A stretch of 58,987 bases of DNA from Candidatus Scybalocola faecigallinarum. GTDB taxonomy: Bacteria > Bacillota > Clostridia > Lachnospirales > Lachnospiraceae. Where the stretch lies: contig DVIT01000058.1 in assembly GCA_018711005.1 (NCBI GenBank), positions 1 to 58,987 on the forward strand, read 5' to 3'. Both the position numbers and the translations under genes were made by a program. The notes under the pieces are model-generated. The model had not been told where the DNA came from and searched no databases. It was given only the letters and a program-made list of their open reading frames with translations. This document shows positions 18,002 to 26,361 of the stretch, in pieces (the stretch's first letter is position 1; every line of letters begins with the position of its first letter).

Positions 18002-18248
18002 CCTCAGTTACATGTATTTCGCAGGATAAGTGCGTTCTAAATTCATATTATACATGTTTTTTCCCTTAAACGCAACAAAAGCCGTCAGAAAATGAATTTT
18101 CCCACAGCAATTCAGCCATACCGCTAAATTGCTGCGTACTTCACCGGGATTCGGTCCAAAGGGGAAGTCCCCGGCCGCTCCTGGCGAAGTCGTTCACTTT
18201 CCGACAGCTTTTTGTATGATGGTTCCTGCAAAACAGGATATGTTCTTA
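18002..18248 (-). other. Intergenic stretch with one hairpin
   Basis: Between the CoA-transferase operon and the RpiR gene. CAGCAATT (18105-18112) pairs with AATTGCTG (18127-18134); no T run follows in either direction. TCCTG-CAAAA-CAGGA near 18230 is a second short hairpin just after the operon stop. Neither is convincing as a terminator. Nothing else is recognised. Confidence 0.3.
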
Positions 18249-18896
18249 TCAGATCATCGGCTGAAGATCATCGGCAATAATAAGCGTTGCTTCTGTTGCT
18301 TCCTGAATCTGTTCAACCGTATACTTAGGATTGTACTCTTTCAGCACAATACCCTCAGGAGTCACTTCCATAACACCCATCTCGGTAATGATCATATCTA
18401 CCTGGCCCTTGGCCGTCAGCGGCAAAGTACACTCTTTAAGGATCTTTGCCTTACCGTTGTTTGTATGCTCCATCGCTACGATTACTTTTTTGGCGCCTAC
18501 AACAAGATCCATGGCTCCGCCCATACCGGGAACCATCTTTCCGGGAATGATCCAGTTGGCAATGTTGCCCTTCTCATCCACCTGAAGGGAGCCTAATACA
18601 GTTGCATCTACATGGCCGCCGCGGATAATGGAAAAGGATGTGACACTGTCAAAAAAGGCGCCGTCATCAGCAATTCCTGCGGGAATACCGCCGGCATTGA
18701 CAATATGAGGGTCTTCTTTGCCTGGTTCCACAGGCATTAAGCCTACAAAGCCATTCTCCGACTGGAAGGTAATATGGATGGACGGATCAAGGTGGTCGGT
18801 GATCAATGTGGGAAGACCAATGCCCAGATTAACAATATCACCATCATGAAGTTCCTTTGCAACACGTGCGGCAATAAAATTCTTTACAGCTGTCAT
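18249..18896 (-). CDS. 3-oxoacid/acetate CoA-transferase subunit B
   Basis: Beta subunit of a two-subunit CoA transferase (AtoA/CtfB type). The catalytic Glu47 lies in FQSENGF, where a glutamyl-CoA thioester forms. GIGLPT near residue 25 and the Gly-rich [15 protein letters not shown] complete the active site. Its ATG shares one base with the stop of subunit A, which points to translational coupling. With the thiolase upstream, the set could move CoA between acetoacetate or butyrate and acetate. No crotonase, bcd or hbd genes are near, so the direction is unknown. Confidence 0.88.
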   Translation of the reverse strand: MTAVKNFIAARVAKELHDGDIVNLGIGLPTLITDHLDPSIHITFQSENGFVGLMPVEPGKEDPHIVNAGGIPAGIADDGAFFDSVTSFSIIRGGHVDATVLGSLQVDEKGNIANWIIPGKMVPGMGGAMDLVVGAKKVIVAMEHTNNGKAKILKECTLPLTAKGQVDMIITEMGVMEVTPEGIVLKEYNPKYTVEQIQEATEATLIIADDLQPMI

Positions 18897-19594
18897 TATG
18901 CTTCACCTCCCACAATATAGTCCACAAAAATACCCGGTGTTTCCACATAGTCTGCACCGATAGCTCCGGATTCTACGATCTGGCGCGCACGAACGATTAC
19001 CGTATCGGCAGCAGTTGCCATAACCACATTAAAGTTTCTTTCTGAGCCGGCATAGCGGGTATTTCCACTTTCGTCCACAACATTGCCGCCGATCAGAGCC
19101 ACATCTGCATGAAGTGGTCTTTCAAGAATATATTCCACGCCATCGATTACTTTTGTCTCCTTGCCGTCAGCGACCACTGTACCAACGCCTGTAGGTGTAT
19201 AAAAACCGCCAAGACCGGCGCCGCCGCAGTGAATCCGTTCTGCCAGAGTTCCCTGAGGGACAAGCTCCAGCTCGATCGCTCCCTCTGTGTAAAGATCACC
19301 GAATTCAGGATTCAGGCCTACATGGGAAGCGATCACCTTTTTCACCTGGCCATTCTGGATCAGCTTGCCCACACCGCGGGCTTTGCCTTCATACTCACCA
19401 GTTTGTTTATTTTTCTTTCTGCCCCATCCGGCATCGTTACAGATAATGGTCAGATCTTTAACGCCGCTTTCTACAAGGGCGTCAATAATGCATTCCGGTG
19501 TACCGTTTGCCATGAATCCGCCAACCATTACTGTCATACCGTCTTTTACAAGGGCTGCTGCTTGGGCAGCTGTTATCTGCTCTACTTTAGCCAT
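18896..19594 (-). CDS. 3-oxoacid/acetate CoA-transferase subunit A
   Basis: Alpha subunit of the AtoD/CtfA type, with the family motif [19 protein letters not shown] near residue 20 and [16 protein letters not shown] at about 120-135. It forms the heteromeric enzyme with the next gene. Length 232 residues. The gene follows the thiolase by 24 bp and has an AAAAGGAGAAAG ribosome site. The substrate range of these enzymes (acetoacetate, butyrate, valerate) is not readable from sequence. Confidence 0.88.
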   Translation of the reverse strand: MAKVEQITAAQAAALVKDGMTVMVGGFMANGTPECIIDALVESGVKDLTIICNDAGWGRKKNKQTGEYEGKARGVGKLIQNGQVKKVIASHVGLNPEFGDLYTEGAIELELVPQGTLAERIHCGGAGLGGFYTPTGVGTVVADGKETKVIDGVEYILERPLHADVALIGGNVVDESGNTRYAGSERNFNVVMATAADTVIVRARQIVESGAIGADYVETPGIFVDYIVGGEA

Positions 19595-19618
19595 AGCCTT
19601 TCTCCTTTTTAGTTTTAG

Positions 19619-20797
19619 TTATCTTTTAACAATAAGTGCCTGTCCCTGTCCGCCGCCGATGCAAAGTGTAGCAAGACCATACTTGGAATCCCGTTTTTCC
19701 ATTTCATGAAGAAGTGTTACAAGGATTCTTGCGCCGGATGCGCCAACCGGATGGCCAAGAGCAATGGCGCCGCCATTGACATTTGTCTTTTCCATATCAA
19801 GGCCAAGGTCACGGGCTACTGCCAGAGACTGAGCTGCGAATGCTTCATTAGCCTCAACAAGATCCATATCTTTGATTTCAAGGCCAGCTTTTGCAAGGGC
19901 TTTCTTTGTTGCAGGTACAGGACCTACGCCCATGATCTTAGGATCAACGCCGGCTGTTGCATAGGAAACAATCGTTGCCAGCGGTTTAACGCCAAGTTCC
20001 TCAGCCTTTTCTTTGGACATAACAACTAATGCAGCGGCGCCGTCGTTAATACCGGAAGCATTTCCGGCAGTTACTGTACCGTCTTTCTTAAATGCCGGAC
20101 GGAGTTTTGCCAGTGTCTGCTCTGTTGTGCCAAATCTTGGGAACTCATCTGTATCAAATACGACAGGATCGCCTTTTCTCTGAGGAATTGTGATAGGAAC
20201 GATCTCATCTTTAAATCTTCCGGACTTAACAGCTGCTTCTGCTCTGTTCTGGCTTCTTGCTGCAAATTCGTCCTGCATCTCTCTTGTCAGACCATACTGC
20301 TCTGCAACATTTTCAGCTGTAATACCCATATGGTAGTTGTTAAATGCATCCCACAGACCGTCATTAACAGTAATGTCGATCATCTGGACATTGTTCATTC
20401 TGGCTCCCCAGCGTGCTGTAGGAACAGCATATGGAGCAGCGCTCATATTTTCAGTACCGCCGCATACAACGATCTCGGACTCGCCGGCAATGATCTGGTT
20501 TGCAGCAAGAGCTACAGCCTTAAGACCGGAGCCGCATACAATATTAATAGTCATTGCTGTACACTCGATAGGAAGTCCAGCTTTAATAGATACCTGGCGT
20601 GCCACGTTCTGTCCAAGACCTGCCTGAAGCACATCACCAAAAATTACCTCATCTACCTGTTCAGGTTTAATTCCAGCTCTCTCTACAGCTGCTTTTACAA
20701 CAGTTGCACCAAGATCTGCTGCAGATACTCCTTTTAATGTTCCACCGTAACTGCCGATCGCTGTTCTGCATGCACTTGCAATAACGATTTCTTTCAT
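19619..20797 (-). CDS. Acetyl-CoA acetyltransferase (thiolase)
   Basis: Condenses two acetyl-CoA to acetoacetyl-CoA or does the reverse. Catalytic Cys88 lies in NIVCGSG, His349 in GHPVGASG and Cys379 in LCIGGGQG, all as expected. Length 392 residues from ATG 20797, which has AAAGGAGA at good spacing; an in-frame ATG at 20818 lies before that site and is not used. It heads a three-gene operon with the CoA transferase, the classic short-chain fatty acid arrangement. Two candidate promoters lie upstream, one at 20857-20887 and one with an inverted repeat at 20955-20986. Confidence 0.93.
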   Translation of the reverse strand: MKEIVIASACRTAIGSYGGTLKGVSAADLGATVVKAAVERAGIKPEQVDEVIFGDVLQAGLGQNVARQVSIKAGLPIECTAMTINIVCGSGLKAVALAANQIIAGESEIVVCGGTENMSAAPYAVPTARWGARMNNVQMIDITVNDGLWDAFNNYHMGITAENVAEQYGLTREMQDEFAARSQNRAEAAVKSGRFKDEIVPITIPQRKGDPVVFDTDEFPRFGTTEQTLAKLRPAFKKDGTVTAGNASGINDGAAALVVMSKEKAEELGVKPLATIVSYATAGVDPKIMGVGPVPATKKALAKAGLEIKDMDLVEANEAFAAQSLAVARDLGLDMEKTNVNGGAIALGHPVGASGARILVTLLHEMEKRDSKYGLATLCIGGGQGQALIVKR

Positions 20798-20856
20798 CCT
20801 AATCTCTCCTTTGATCATAGTAAACGTTCATGCCGTCTTATATGCGGCATCTATAA

Positions 20857-20887
20857 ATTATACAGCAAAAAACATGCCTTTTCGCAA
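20857..20887 (-). promoter_or_regulatory. Candidate proximal promoter of the thiolase operon
   Basis: Minus strand TATAAT (20857-20862) with TTGCGA (20882-20887) 19 bp upstream, a poor spacing. In the leader ATGCCG (20830-20835) pairs with CGGCAT (20845-20850). Confidence 0.4.
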
Positions 20888-20954
20888 CAGTCTCCCACAT
20901 GGGATTGTCGCGTAATTTCTCCTTTTTCCCTGGAAATCACCGGCCGTTTATGCA

Positions 20955-20986
20955 TCATTTTAAGATTGACAAAAAAATATCAATCT
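20955..20986 (-). promoter_or_regulatory. Candidate distal promoter with inverted repeat
   Basis: AGATTGA (20963-20969) and TCAATCT (20980-20986) form a perfect 7-bp inverted repeat with a 10-nt gap. The minus strand reads TTGATA (20978-20983) with a weak AATGAT 18 bp on. The repeat straddles the -35, as an operator would. It does not match the Rex consensus well. Confidence 0.4.
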
Positions 20987-21227
20987 AGCATTTCCATTAT
21001 ACACTACCCGTCTTTCTTTTGCAATACCTGTTTTTAAAAATAAACGCCGTTTAACCATTGGGCCGGCTAAGCGGCTTCCGGAGACACCCCCATCCAGCTT
21101 ACATGAATGTAAGGTTTGAACCCGGATTTGTAAGCCCATTCGATGGCAGAAGGTTTGAAATTTTTTTATATTATAGGTGTAAAAAAAAACAATTCATTTT
21201 GCATGAAAAGAAAAGGATGTGAGGGCC
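20987..21227 (+). other. Upstream region of the GT51 gene
   Basis: CTTACAT-GA-ATGTAAG (21098-21113) is a perfect hairpin, and AAGGTTTGAA occurs at 21111-21120 and 21150-21159. A TATTAT lies near 21170 without a good -35. GC-rich GGCCGGCTAAGCGGCTTCC near 21061 adds more structure. No riboswitch class was recognised. Confidence 0.3.
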
Positions 21228-22178
21228 ATGCGGAAATTACTATTTTCAATTTTATTACTTATTATCAGCGCGCTCATGTGTCTGGGGGGATATGTGACTT
21301 TAAAAGGCTATAATTATTATAAAGAAGCGCTGGATCAAAAAAGCCTGGAGGAAATGGCTGCCCAGATCCGGTCATCGGACAGCTATACTCCCATTGATGA
21401 AATGCCGGAAATGTATAAAGACGCCGTGGTCGCCACCGAGGATAAACGTTTCTATCATCACGGCGGTATTGATCCTGTTGCCATCGCCAGAGCTGTTTAC
21501 CATGATCTTCTGGCGGGCAGCTTTGTGGAAGGTGGCAGCACTATCACCCAGCAGCTGGCTAAAAACCAGTATTTTTCTCAGGAAAAGGATATTACCCGTA
21601 AAATTGCAGAAGTATTTATGGCTATAGATATGGAAAAGGCCTTTACTAAGGATGAAATCCTCGAACTTTACTTAAACTCGATTTACTTTGGCAGCGGCTA
21701 CTATGGCATTGCCGAGGCCAGCATGGGCTACTTCGGCAAAGAGCCTTCCCAGATGAATGAGGATGAATGCACACTTCTGGCCGGAGTCCCCAACGCCCCT
21801 TCTGTTTATGCTCCGGATACAAATCCTGAGCTTGCCCGACAGCGCCAGGCCCAGGTCATCCAACAGATGATCCAGTGCGGATACTTCCCGGATACTACTG
21901 TAAATGCAGTGTTAGCCGGTTTTCAGATCCGTCAATTAAACAGCACCAGCAGCTCATTAAAAAACACCCCCGATCTTTGGGGGTGTTTTTTTACAGCGCT
22001 TTATGGCAGAAAGGTCTTAACGCCAAAGGAATCAAAAATGCAGGATCTTGCTTCTTCCAGAGAAGAAAATTCCCTGCTCTTTAACATCTGGGCCACAATA
22101 TTTCCGATGGCTGTGGCTTCTGTTGGCCCGGCGTACACCGTCCGTCCCGATGCCTTTGCAGTCAGGGCATTCAGATAG
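21228..22178 (+). CDS. Monofunctional GT51 peptidoglycan glycosyltransferase (3' end anomalous)
   Basis: Polymerises lipid II into glycan chains. One N-terminal membrane helix (about residues 3-24) precedes a GT51 domain with the catalytic motif TEDKRFYHHGGIDP, then GGSTITQQLAKNQ and ILELYLNSIYFGSG. No transpeptidase domain follows. The family-like sequence ends near residue 240 (YFPDTTVNAVLAGF). After this the frame runs without a stop through a strong two-way terminator (21959-21991) and on into DNA antisense to the rhamnulokinase, stopping only at 22178. So the last 70 or so residues are probably not natural protein. ATG 21228 is preferred to the GTG at 21219. A single-base indel near 21920 would bring a TAA into frame. 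Confidence 0.75.
   Translation: MRKLLFSILLLIISALMCLGGYVTLKGYNYYKEALDQKSLEEMAAQIRSSDSYTPIDEMPEMYKDAVVATEDKRFYHHGGIDPVAIARAVYHDLLAGSFVEGGSTITQQLAKNQYFSQEKDITRKIAEVFMAIDMEKAFTKDEILELYLNSIYFGSGYYGIAEASMGYFGKEPSQMNEDECTLLAGVPNAPSVYAPDTNPELARQRQAQVIQQMIQCGYFPDTTVNAVLAGFQIRQLNSTSSSLKNTPDLWGCFFTALYGRKVLTPKESKMQDLASSREENSLLFNIWATIFPMAVASVGPAYTVRPDAFAVRAFR
21959..21991. terminator. Strong two-way terminator inside the GT51 frame
   Basis: A 13-bp perfect stem (21959-21971 with 21979-21991), a 7-nt loop, and A/T runs on both sides make a rho-independent terminator for both strands. It serves the GT51 gene (+) and the rhamnulokinase (-), whose stop codon is at 22001. Confidence 0.9.
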
Positions 22179-23404
22179 TCTGCATTGGAGCCGCCGCCTA
22201 CAATATGAATCTTTGTATATTTCTTTCCAGTGATGGCTTCGATTTCTCCGGCCACTTCCCCGTAGCAGCTGGCCAGACTCTGGTAGATCACTGTCGCCAG
22301 TTCTCCCGGCGTCTCGGGGACCGGCTGCCCGCTTTGGCGGCAGTAATCCTGTATTGCGCCGGTCATGCTTTCCGGAGCAAGGAAACGGCTGTCGTTTACA
22401 TCCACCCGGGATGGGAAATCACTGCATTCCTCTGCCATCTGGCAAAGCTGGGCAAAGCTGTAGGCATCGTTCAGCTCGTGGCGCACAGACTGGATCATCC
22501 AAAGGCCCATAATATTTTTCAAATAACGGAACCGGTGATCATAGCCGCCTTCATTGGTGAAATTGGCCTTCATGCTGTCCGCCGAACAATCTGCATCTTT
22601 CCGCTCTACTCCCATTAATGACCATGTGCCGGAACTGATGTAAATACCATCGTCCCCGTTGGACGGCACGCTTAACACGGCGGATCCGGTATCATGAGTC
22701 GCCACAAGGACAACCTCACAGTCGAAACCGACCTGTTCACGAATCTGAGGCAGCAAATGTCCTACCACATATCCCGGCATATGGATTGGCTGGAACATGG
22801 AATCTCTGTATCCCAGCATACGGATCAGTTCATGATCCCAGTCATTGGTCGTTGGGCTGACCAGCTGGGTGGTGGTGGCGTTGGTATACTCCGCCGCCTT
22901 ATTACCTGTAAGGATATAATTCAGATATTCCGGGATCATCAGCATGGCATCAGCCTTGTCCATAGTCTCCGGTGATTCCTTCTTTACAGCCATTAACTGA
23001 TAAATGGTATTAAAAATCTGCTTCTGGATTCCGGTACGTCCGTAAAGTTCATCCTGGGGGATGATCTTATAAACTTCTTCATCCATGCCTTCGGTACGGC
23101 TGTCACGATAGCCTACAGCATCCGTAAGAAGGCCTCCGTTTTCATCTAAAAGAACAAAGTCCACAGCCCATGTATCGATCCCGATACTTTCAGGAATCTT
23201 GCCCAGCTGGACGCACTTTTGCATGCCAAGGATCAGATTTTTTTTTAGATGATCCAGATCCCAGCATAAATGTCCGTTTTTAAGCTTCATGCCATTGTCA
23301 AAACGCCAGATTTCCTCCAGCCGGATCTTGCCATTTTCAAGATGTGCAAGGATATGCCGCCCGCTGGACGCCCCAATGTCCACTGCAAGATAATATTTTC
23401 CCAT
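22001..23404 (-). CDS. rhaB: Rhamnulokinase
   Basis: FGGY-family sugar kinase that phosphorylates L-rhamnulose at O1. The N-terminal phosphate-binding stretch AVDIGASSGRHI and the second ATPase motif GIDTWAVDFVLLD are typical of RhaB; ATHDTGSAV, SSGTWSLMG and HIVGGGSNADYLN complete the fold. 467 residues is normal. The ATG at 23404 follows AAGGAGCG; the frame stays open upstream to 23503 but this is not used. It stands without rhaA or rhaD in this window, so the rest of the pathway must be elsewhere. A neighbouring AraC-type gene could be its regulator, though it is not adjacent. Confidence 0.9.
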   Translation of the reverse strand: MGKYYLAVDIGASSGRHILAHLENGKIRLEEIWRFDNGMKLKNGHLCWDLDHLKKNLILGMQKCVQLGKIPESIGIDTWAVDFVLLDENGGLLTDAVGYRDSRTEGMDEEVYKIIPQDELYGRTGIQKQIFNTIYQLMAVKKESPETMDKADAMLMIPEYLNYILTGNKAAEYTNATTTQLVSPTTNDWDHELIRMLGYRDSMFQPIHMPGYVVGHLLPQIREQVGFDCEVVLVATHDTGSAVLSVPSNGDDGIYISSGTWSLMGVERKDADCSADSMKANFTNEGGYDHRFRYLKNIMGLWMIQSVRHELNDAYSFAQLCQMAEECSDFPSRVDVNDSRFLAPESMTGAIQDYCRQSGQPVPETPGELATVIYQSLASCYGEVAGEIEAITGKKYTKIHIVGGGSNADYLNALTAKASGRTVYAGPTEATAIGNIVAQMLKSREFSSLEEARSCIFDSFGVKTFLP

Positions 23405-23476
23405 AAAAATACGCTCCTTATCCTTTATGTAACGTTCATACTTTATTGTTTTTATTATACCTGAACAGACGCATAA

Positions 23477-23515
23477 AAATAAGGACGCGATTTGATAATT
23501 CAACCGTCCTTATTT
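23477..23515 (-). terminator. Terminator between the Spo0A-like gene and rhaB
   Basis: AAATAAGGACG (23477-23487) pairs with CGTCCTTATTT (23505-23515), 11 bp, and on the minus strand a TTATTTTTAT run follows. It separates the Spo0A-like gene from rhaB. Just upstream, TAAACGTTTA (23568-23577) is a 10-bp palindrome of LacI/CcpA operator type. Confidence 0.75.
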
Positions 23516-23606
23516 GCATCCCATAAAGTAAAATACAGCGAAAAAAATTGTTATCCATACCCGGATTTAAACGTTTAGGCAAGACTCTCAAACTGGTGAT
23601 CTTCCT

Positions 23607-24095
23607 TTATATAATCTGACGTTCCTGGGGATCAATGCGCATCATGTCCGCAATCAGCGCAATAAATTCCGAATTTGTCGGCTTTCCCCGGGTAAGATTT
23701 ACGGTATATCCAAAAATCTTTTCAGCCATTTCATTGTTTCCCCGTGACCAGGCCACTTCGATGGCGTGGCGGATGGCACGCTCTACACGGGTGGGCGTTG
23801 TCTGATTTTGCTTGGCCACTTCCGGATATAAAACCTTTGTGATAGAATTAATGGCATCCGGATTTGCAATAGAGATCAAGATTGCATCTCTCAGATATGC
23901 ATATCCTTTAATATTGGCGGGAACGCCAAGATCCTGGATTATTTTTGTCACCCGCCGCTTCATATCCTCAGACACTGCCGGATGAGGCTTTTGTTCTTCT
24001 ACAGTATATTCACTTTGTTCCTCAGCCACAAGCTGTTTGATAAAATCTCTCAGTTTGTCGCTGTCATCAATAACAATAAAGTTTATCTTTTCCAT
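23607..24095 (-). CDS. Spo0A-type DNA-binding protein with vestigial receiver
   Basis: Residues about 45-155 match the C-terminal effector domain of Spo0A closely, including the recognition region TTPTRVERAIRHAIEVAWS and the end KPTNSEFIALIAD. Before it there are only about 23 residues of receiver (INFIVIDDSDKL, the first strand and acidic pair) and a short charged linker. The phosphoacceptor Asp and the rest of the usual 120-residue receiver are absent. The start at 24095 has AAAGGAGG at ideal spacing, so this is not a misread start. In Bacillus Spo0A, removing the receiver makes the effector domain active without phosphorylation. Upstream are a good promoter (24160-24189) and two 0A-like boxes. 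It is probably a paralogue beside a normal Spo0A elsewhere. Confidence 0.85.
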   Translation of the reverse strand: MEKINFIVIDDSDKLRDFIKQLVAEEQSEYTVEEQKPHPAVSEDMKRRVTKIIQDLGVPANIKGYAYLRDAILISIANPDAINSITKVLYPEVAKQNQTTPTRVERAIRHAIEVAWSRGNNEMAEKIFGYTVNLTRGKPTNSEFIALIADMMRIDPQERQII

Positions 24096-24159
24096 AAAAA
24101 CCCTCCTTTGTCGCTTCTTCTGCCTATTCTGCCATAATTCAACCTTATCGGATAATGCA

Positions 24160-24189
24160 ATTATATACTTCAACTTTGTAAAGTATCAA
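24160..24189 (-). promoter_or_regulatory. Promoter of the Spo0A-like gene
   Basis: Minus strand TTGATA (24184-24189), 18-bp spacer, TATAAT (24160-24165). The start point would be near 24153, giving a leader of about 58 nt. Confidence 0.7.
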
Positions 24190-24207
24190 ATGCTTTTATT
24201 TGAAAAA

Positions 24208-24234
24208 TTTGACAGAAATGCAAAAGAATTGACA
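24208..24234 (-). promoter_or_regulatory. Two tandem 0A-like boxes
   Basis: On the minus strand TGTCAAT (24228-24234) and TGTCAAA (24208-24214) lie exactly 20 bp apart, inside a direct repeat ATTTCTGTCAA. The Spo0A consensus is TGTCGAA, so they match at 5 and 6 of 7 bases. They lie upstream of the -35, where an activator would sit. Confidence 0.5.
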
Positions 24235-24288
24235 GAAATCAGAGGAAATGGACACTGCGCGTTACAAAGCCCCGGGTCTGCCTGCAGG

Positions 24289-25251
24289 TCATTGTTTTTC
24301 CCGGTATTCTTTAGGCGTCATACCGTACTTTTCCCGAAACACCCGATGGAAATAGCTTGTATTGTCATATCCTACATGATAAATAATATCCGATACCGGC
24401 AGCTTTGTTGTTGATAAAAGAAATGCCGCCTGGTTCAGACGCTTTTGAAGAAGCAGTTCCTTAAATGTATGGCCTGTATTTTTTTTAATAAAGCGGCTGA
24501 GCTGATACAGGCTTTCGTTCATCATTTGAGACAGCTGCTGCAGGGAAGCGGTCCGGTAATTGGACTCAATGTAGCGCAGCACCTGGAGTACGGCCTGATG
24601 CTCATATGGATTGCCCTTTCCATAATGGATACGGTCAGAGACATTCACAAGCTGGAGCAGCAAAAGCCCCATGGTCACCTGATTCATCTGCCGACGGTTC
24701 GGCTGTCCGTTGATTAATGACCAGACAAGATTTTCCACAAGGTTTTGCACCGGAAGCACATCTGCCACCTTAAACAGCAGATAGCTGGCATCATCCTGGC
24801 TTTTTGTCAAAGAACTGATAATAAAATTCCTGAGGATATTTTCATCGTCCATCATTTTAAAGGCTTCGTCAAAAAACTGGGGCAGCACAATAAAGTTGAC
24901 GGCAATATCTTCCTTCCGCGCCGGAAGGATCTCATGATAACAGTTCTGGTTTAAAAACAGAAGCTCGCCCTGATGAAGGCATACCTGGTCCTGCCCGTTA
25001 ATAATATGCTCCGTTTTACCGGAACACATATAGATGATTTCAATATAGTTATGTTTATGCTTTGGAAAATGAACAAACCGGGTATGGGTGCGTATATCCA
25101 TCAGCTTGCCCTTTTCCAGCATCTTGTCACTGTCAATGACAAAGTCCCGCCGGTCTGTATATAGTTCCCGGCTCACCTGGGAACAGCCGTCTAAAATCGC
25201 CTGTTCCTCAGGTGTGATCTTCTCAAGGACAGCCATTAAAGCCTGATCCAT
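24289..25251 (-). CDS. AraC family transcriptional regulator
   Basis: A cupin-like sensing domain fills the first 190 residues or so (RFVHFPKHKHNYIEIIYM, then LFLNQNCYHEILPA) and an AraC two-HTH DNA-binding domain the last 100 (LQQLSQMMNESLYQLSRFI and VSDIIYHVGYDNTSYFHRVF). Such proteins usually respond to sugars. The ATG at 25251 has GGAAGG before it. It follows the ThuA gene by 17 bp and probably shares its transcript, which suggests it controls that gene or a linked catabolic set. The window shows no transporter beside it. Confidence 0.88.
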   Translation of the reverse strand: MDQALMAVLEKITPEEQAILDGCSQVSRELYTDRRDFVIDSDKMLEKGKLMDIRTHTRFVHFPKHKHNYIEIIYMCSGKTEHIINGQDQVCLHQGELLFLNQNCYHEILPARKEDIAVNFIVLPQFFDEAFKMMDDENILRNFIISSLTKSQDDASYLLFKVADVLPVQNLVENLVWSLINGQPNRRQMNQVTMGLLLLQLVNVSDRIHYGKGNPYEHQAVLQVLRYIESNYRTASLQQLSQMMNESLYQLSRFIKKNTGHTFKELLLQKRLNQAAFLLSTTKLPVSDIIYHVGYDNTSYFHRVFREKYGMTPKEYREKQ

Positions 25252-25268
25252 AGCCAAAACCTTCCGGT

Positions 25269-26069
25269 TTACTTCTGATATTTGGATTCCGGAGATTCCA
25301 CAGCATTTGGGCACTCAAGAACGCCCACGCGCATTACCGGTTTTGCCCATTTTACGGCATTGCGGATGATCTTGCGGACATTTTCATTAAAGTAGGAACG
25401 GTTTGTCTCATGGCCTGGCTGGAAATAAAAGATCTTTCCATAGCCGCGGGTCCATGTACATCCGGAACGGAAAACTTCTCCTCCTCTGTACCAGCTGATA
25501 AATACCTGGTCGTCCGGTTTTGGAATATCGAAAAATTCTCCGTACATTTCTTCTTCTTCCAGTTCAAAGGATGCAGGGATGCCCTGTGCAATAGGATGGG
25601 TTGGGCATGTATTCCATACGCGGCAAAAATCCCCTTCACGCCACTGCAGTGTTCCGCTTGTTCCTAAAAGCTTCTGCATGGGTTTGCTTGGATGCGCTGA
25701 ATGGAGAGCGATAAATCCCATGCCCCGGAGTACATAGTCACGGATACGCTCAGCAATCTCATCCGGCATTTTATCATGGGCAATATGGGCCCAGTATACA
25801 AGAACGTCTGTATCATCCAGGACTTCTTTTGTAAGTCCGCATTCTTCCATATCCAAAGTAGCCACATGGCATACCTTGATCTCCTCATCTTCTTCCAAAA
25901 GCGCCTTTAATGTATCGTGGATGGCTCCATGATGAACTTCTTTAATCTCCAGCGCCCGGTCAATGAGCCACTGACGGGTCTCGGCCTGATCCTCCCCCGG
26001 AAACAGCTCTGCTGCTTTAACATCCATCTGTTCCTGTACAAATTCATTCCAAACAGTAACTTTGATCAT
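25269..26069 (-). CDS. ThuA-domain protein
   Basis: Single domain of the ThuA family, a class I glutamine amidotransferase-like fold first linked to trehalose use in rhizobia; the activity is unknown. Recognisable stretches are DVLVYWAHIAHD, MGFIALHSAHPSKP and a Gly/Trp-rich C-terminal part (YGKIFYFQPGHETN). ATG 26069 follows TAGGAGG at good spacing; the open frame further upstream runs into a repeat. An AraC gene follows in the same direction. A hairpin repeat (26095-26256) lies just upstream. Confidence 0.83.
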   Translation of the reverse strand: MIKVTVWNEFVQEQMDVKAAELFPGEDQAETRQWLIDRALEIKEVHHGAIHDTLKALLEEDEEIKVCHVATLDMEECGLTKEVLDDTDVLVYWAHIAHDKMPDEIAERIRDYVLRGMGFIALHSAHPSKPMQKLLGTSGTLQWREGDFCRVWNTCPTHPIAQGIPASFELEEEEMYGEFFDIPKPDDQVFISWYRGGEVFRSGCTWTRGYGKIFYFQPGHETNRSYFNENVRKIIRNAVKWAKPVMRVGVLECPNAVESPESKYQK

Positions 26070-26094
26070 AAAAAATAACCTCCTATATCTGCTA

Positions 26095-26256
26095 AAAAAC
26101 CGCCTGATGCGCAAAGTTATAATAGCCATTCTATGGCTATTATAATATGGCCGCGCCGCGGCCTATTGCCTCCGGCGGATGCGCAGCGGTTTTTTGCGGT
26201 TCCGCAAAAACCGCCTGATGCGCAAAGTTATAATAGCCATTCTATGGCTATTATAA
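26095..26256. repeat. Duplicated 51-bp hairpin repeat
   Basis: An identical 51-bp unit occurs at 26095-26145 and 26206-26256. Each ends in a hairpin, TTATAATAGCCAT-TCT-ATGGCTATTATAA, preceded by GATGCGCAAAG. The second copy's stem can extend to 16 bp. Between them lie GC-rich inverted repeats (GCGGTTTTTTGCGG facing CCGCAAAAACCGC). A related unit occurs at 37277-37344. The form suggests a small non-coding mobile or REP-like repeat. Confidence 0.75.
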
Positions 26257-26361
26257 CTTATTTGTCTCATATTTCAATATGAGTTTGGACTTTTTTCGGC
26301 TAAAAATGTGACAGTTTTTTTCGATTCACAGGCAGCGGAAACGCCTTCTGTTTCCGCCGGA

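Noticed and set aside
20330-20737. Plus-strand open frame antisense to the thiolase
   Set aside because: The thiolase has all catalytic residues on the minus strand; the antisense peptide is Cys/Ser-rich without a motif.
21061-21160. Possible tRNA or riboswitch before the GT51 gene
   Set aside because: GGTTTGAACCC resembles a T arm, but no acceptor or anticodon stem can be drawn, and no riboswitch core was recognised.
24208-24252. TTGACA repeats as plus-strand -35 elements
   Set aside because: No -10 at proper spacing and no plus-strand gene follows; the minus-strand 0A-box reading explains the repeat better.
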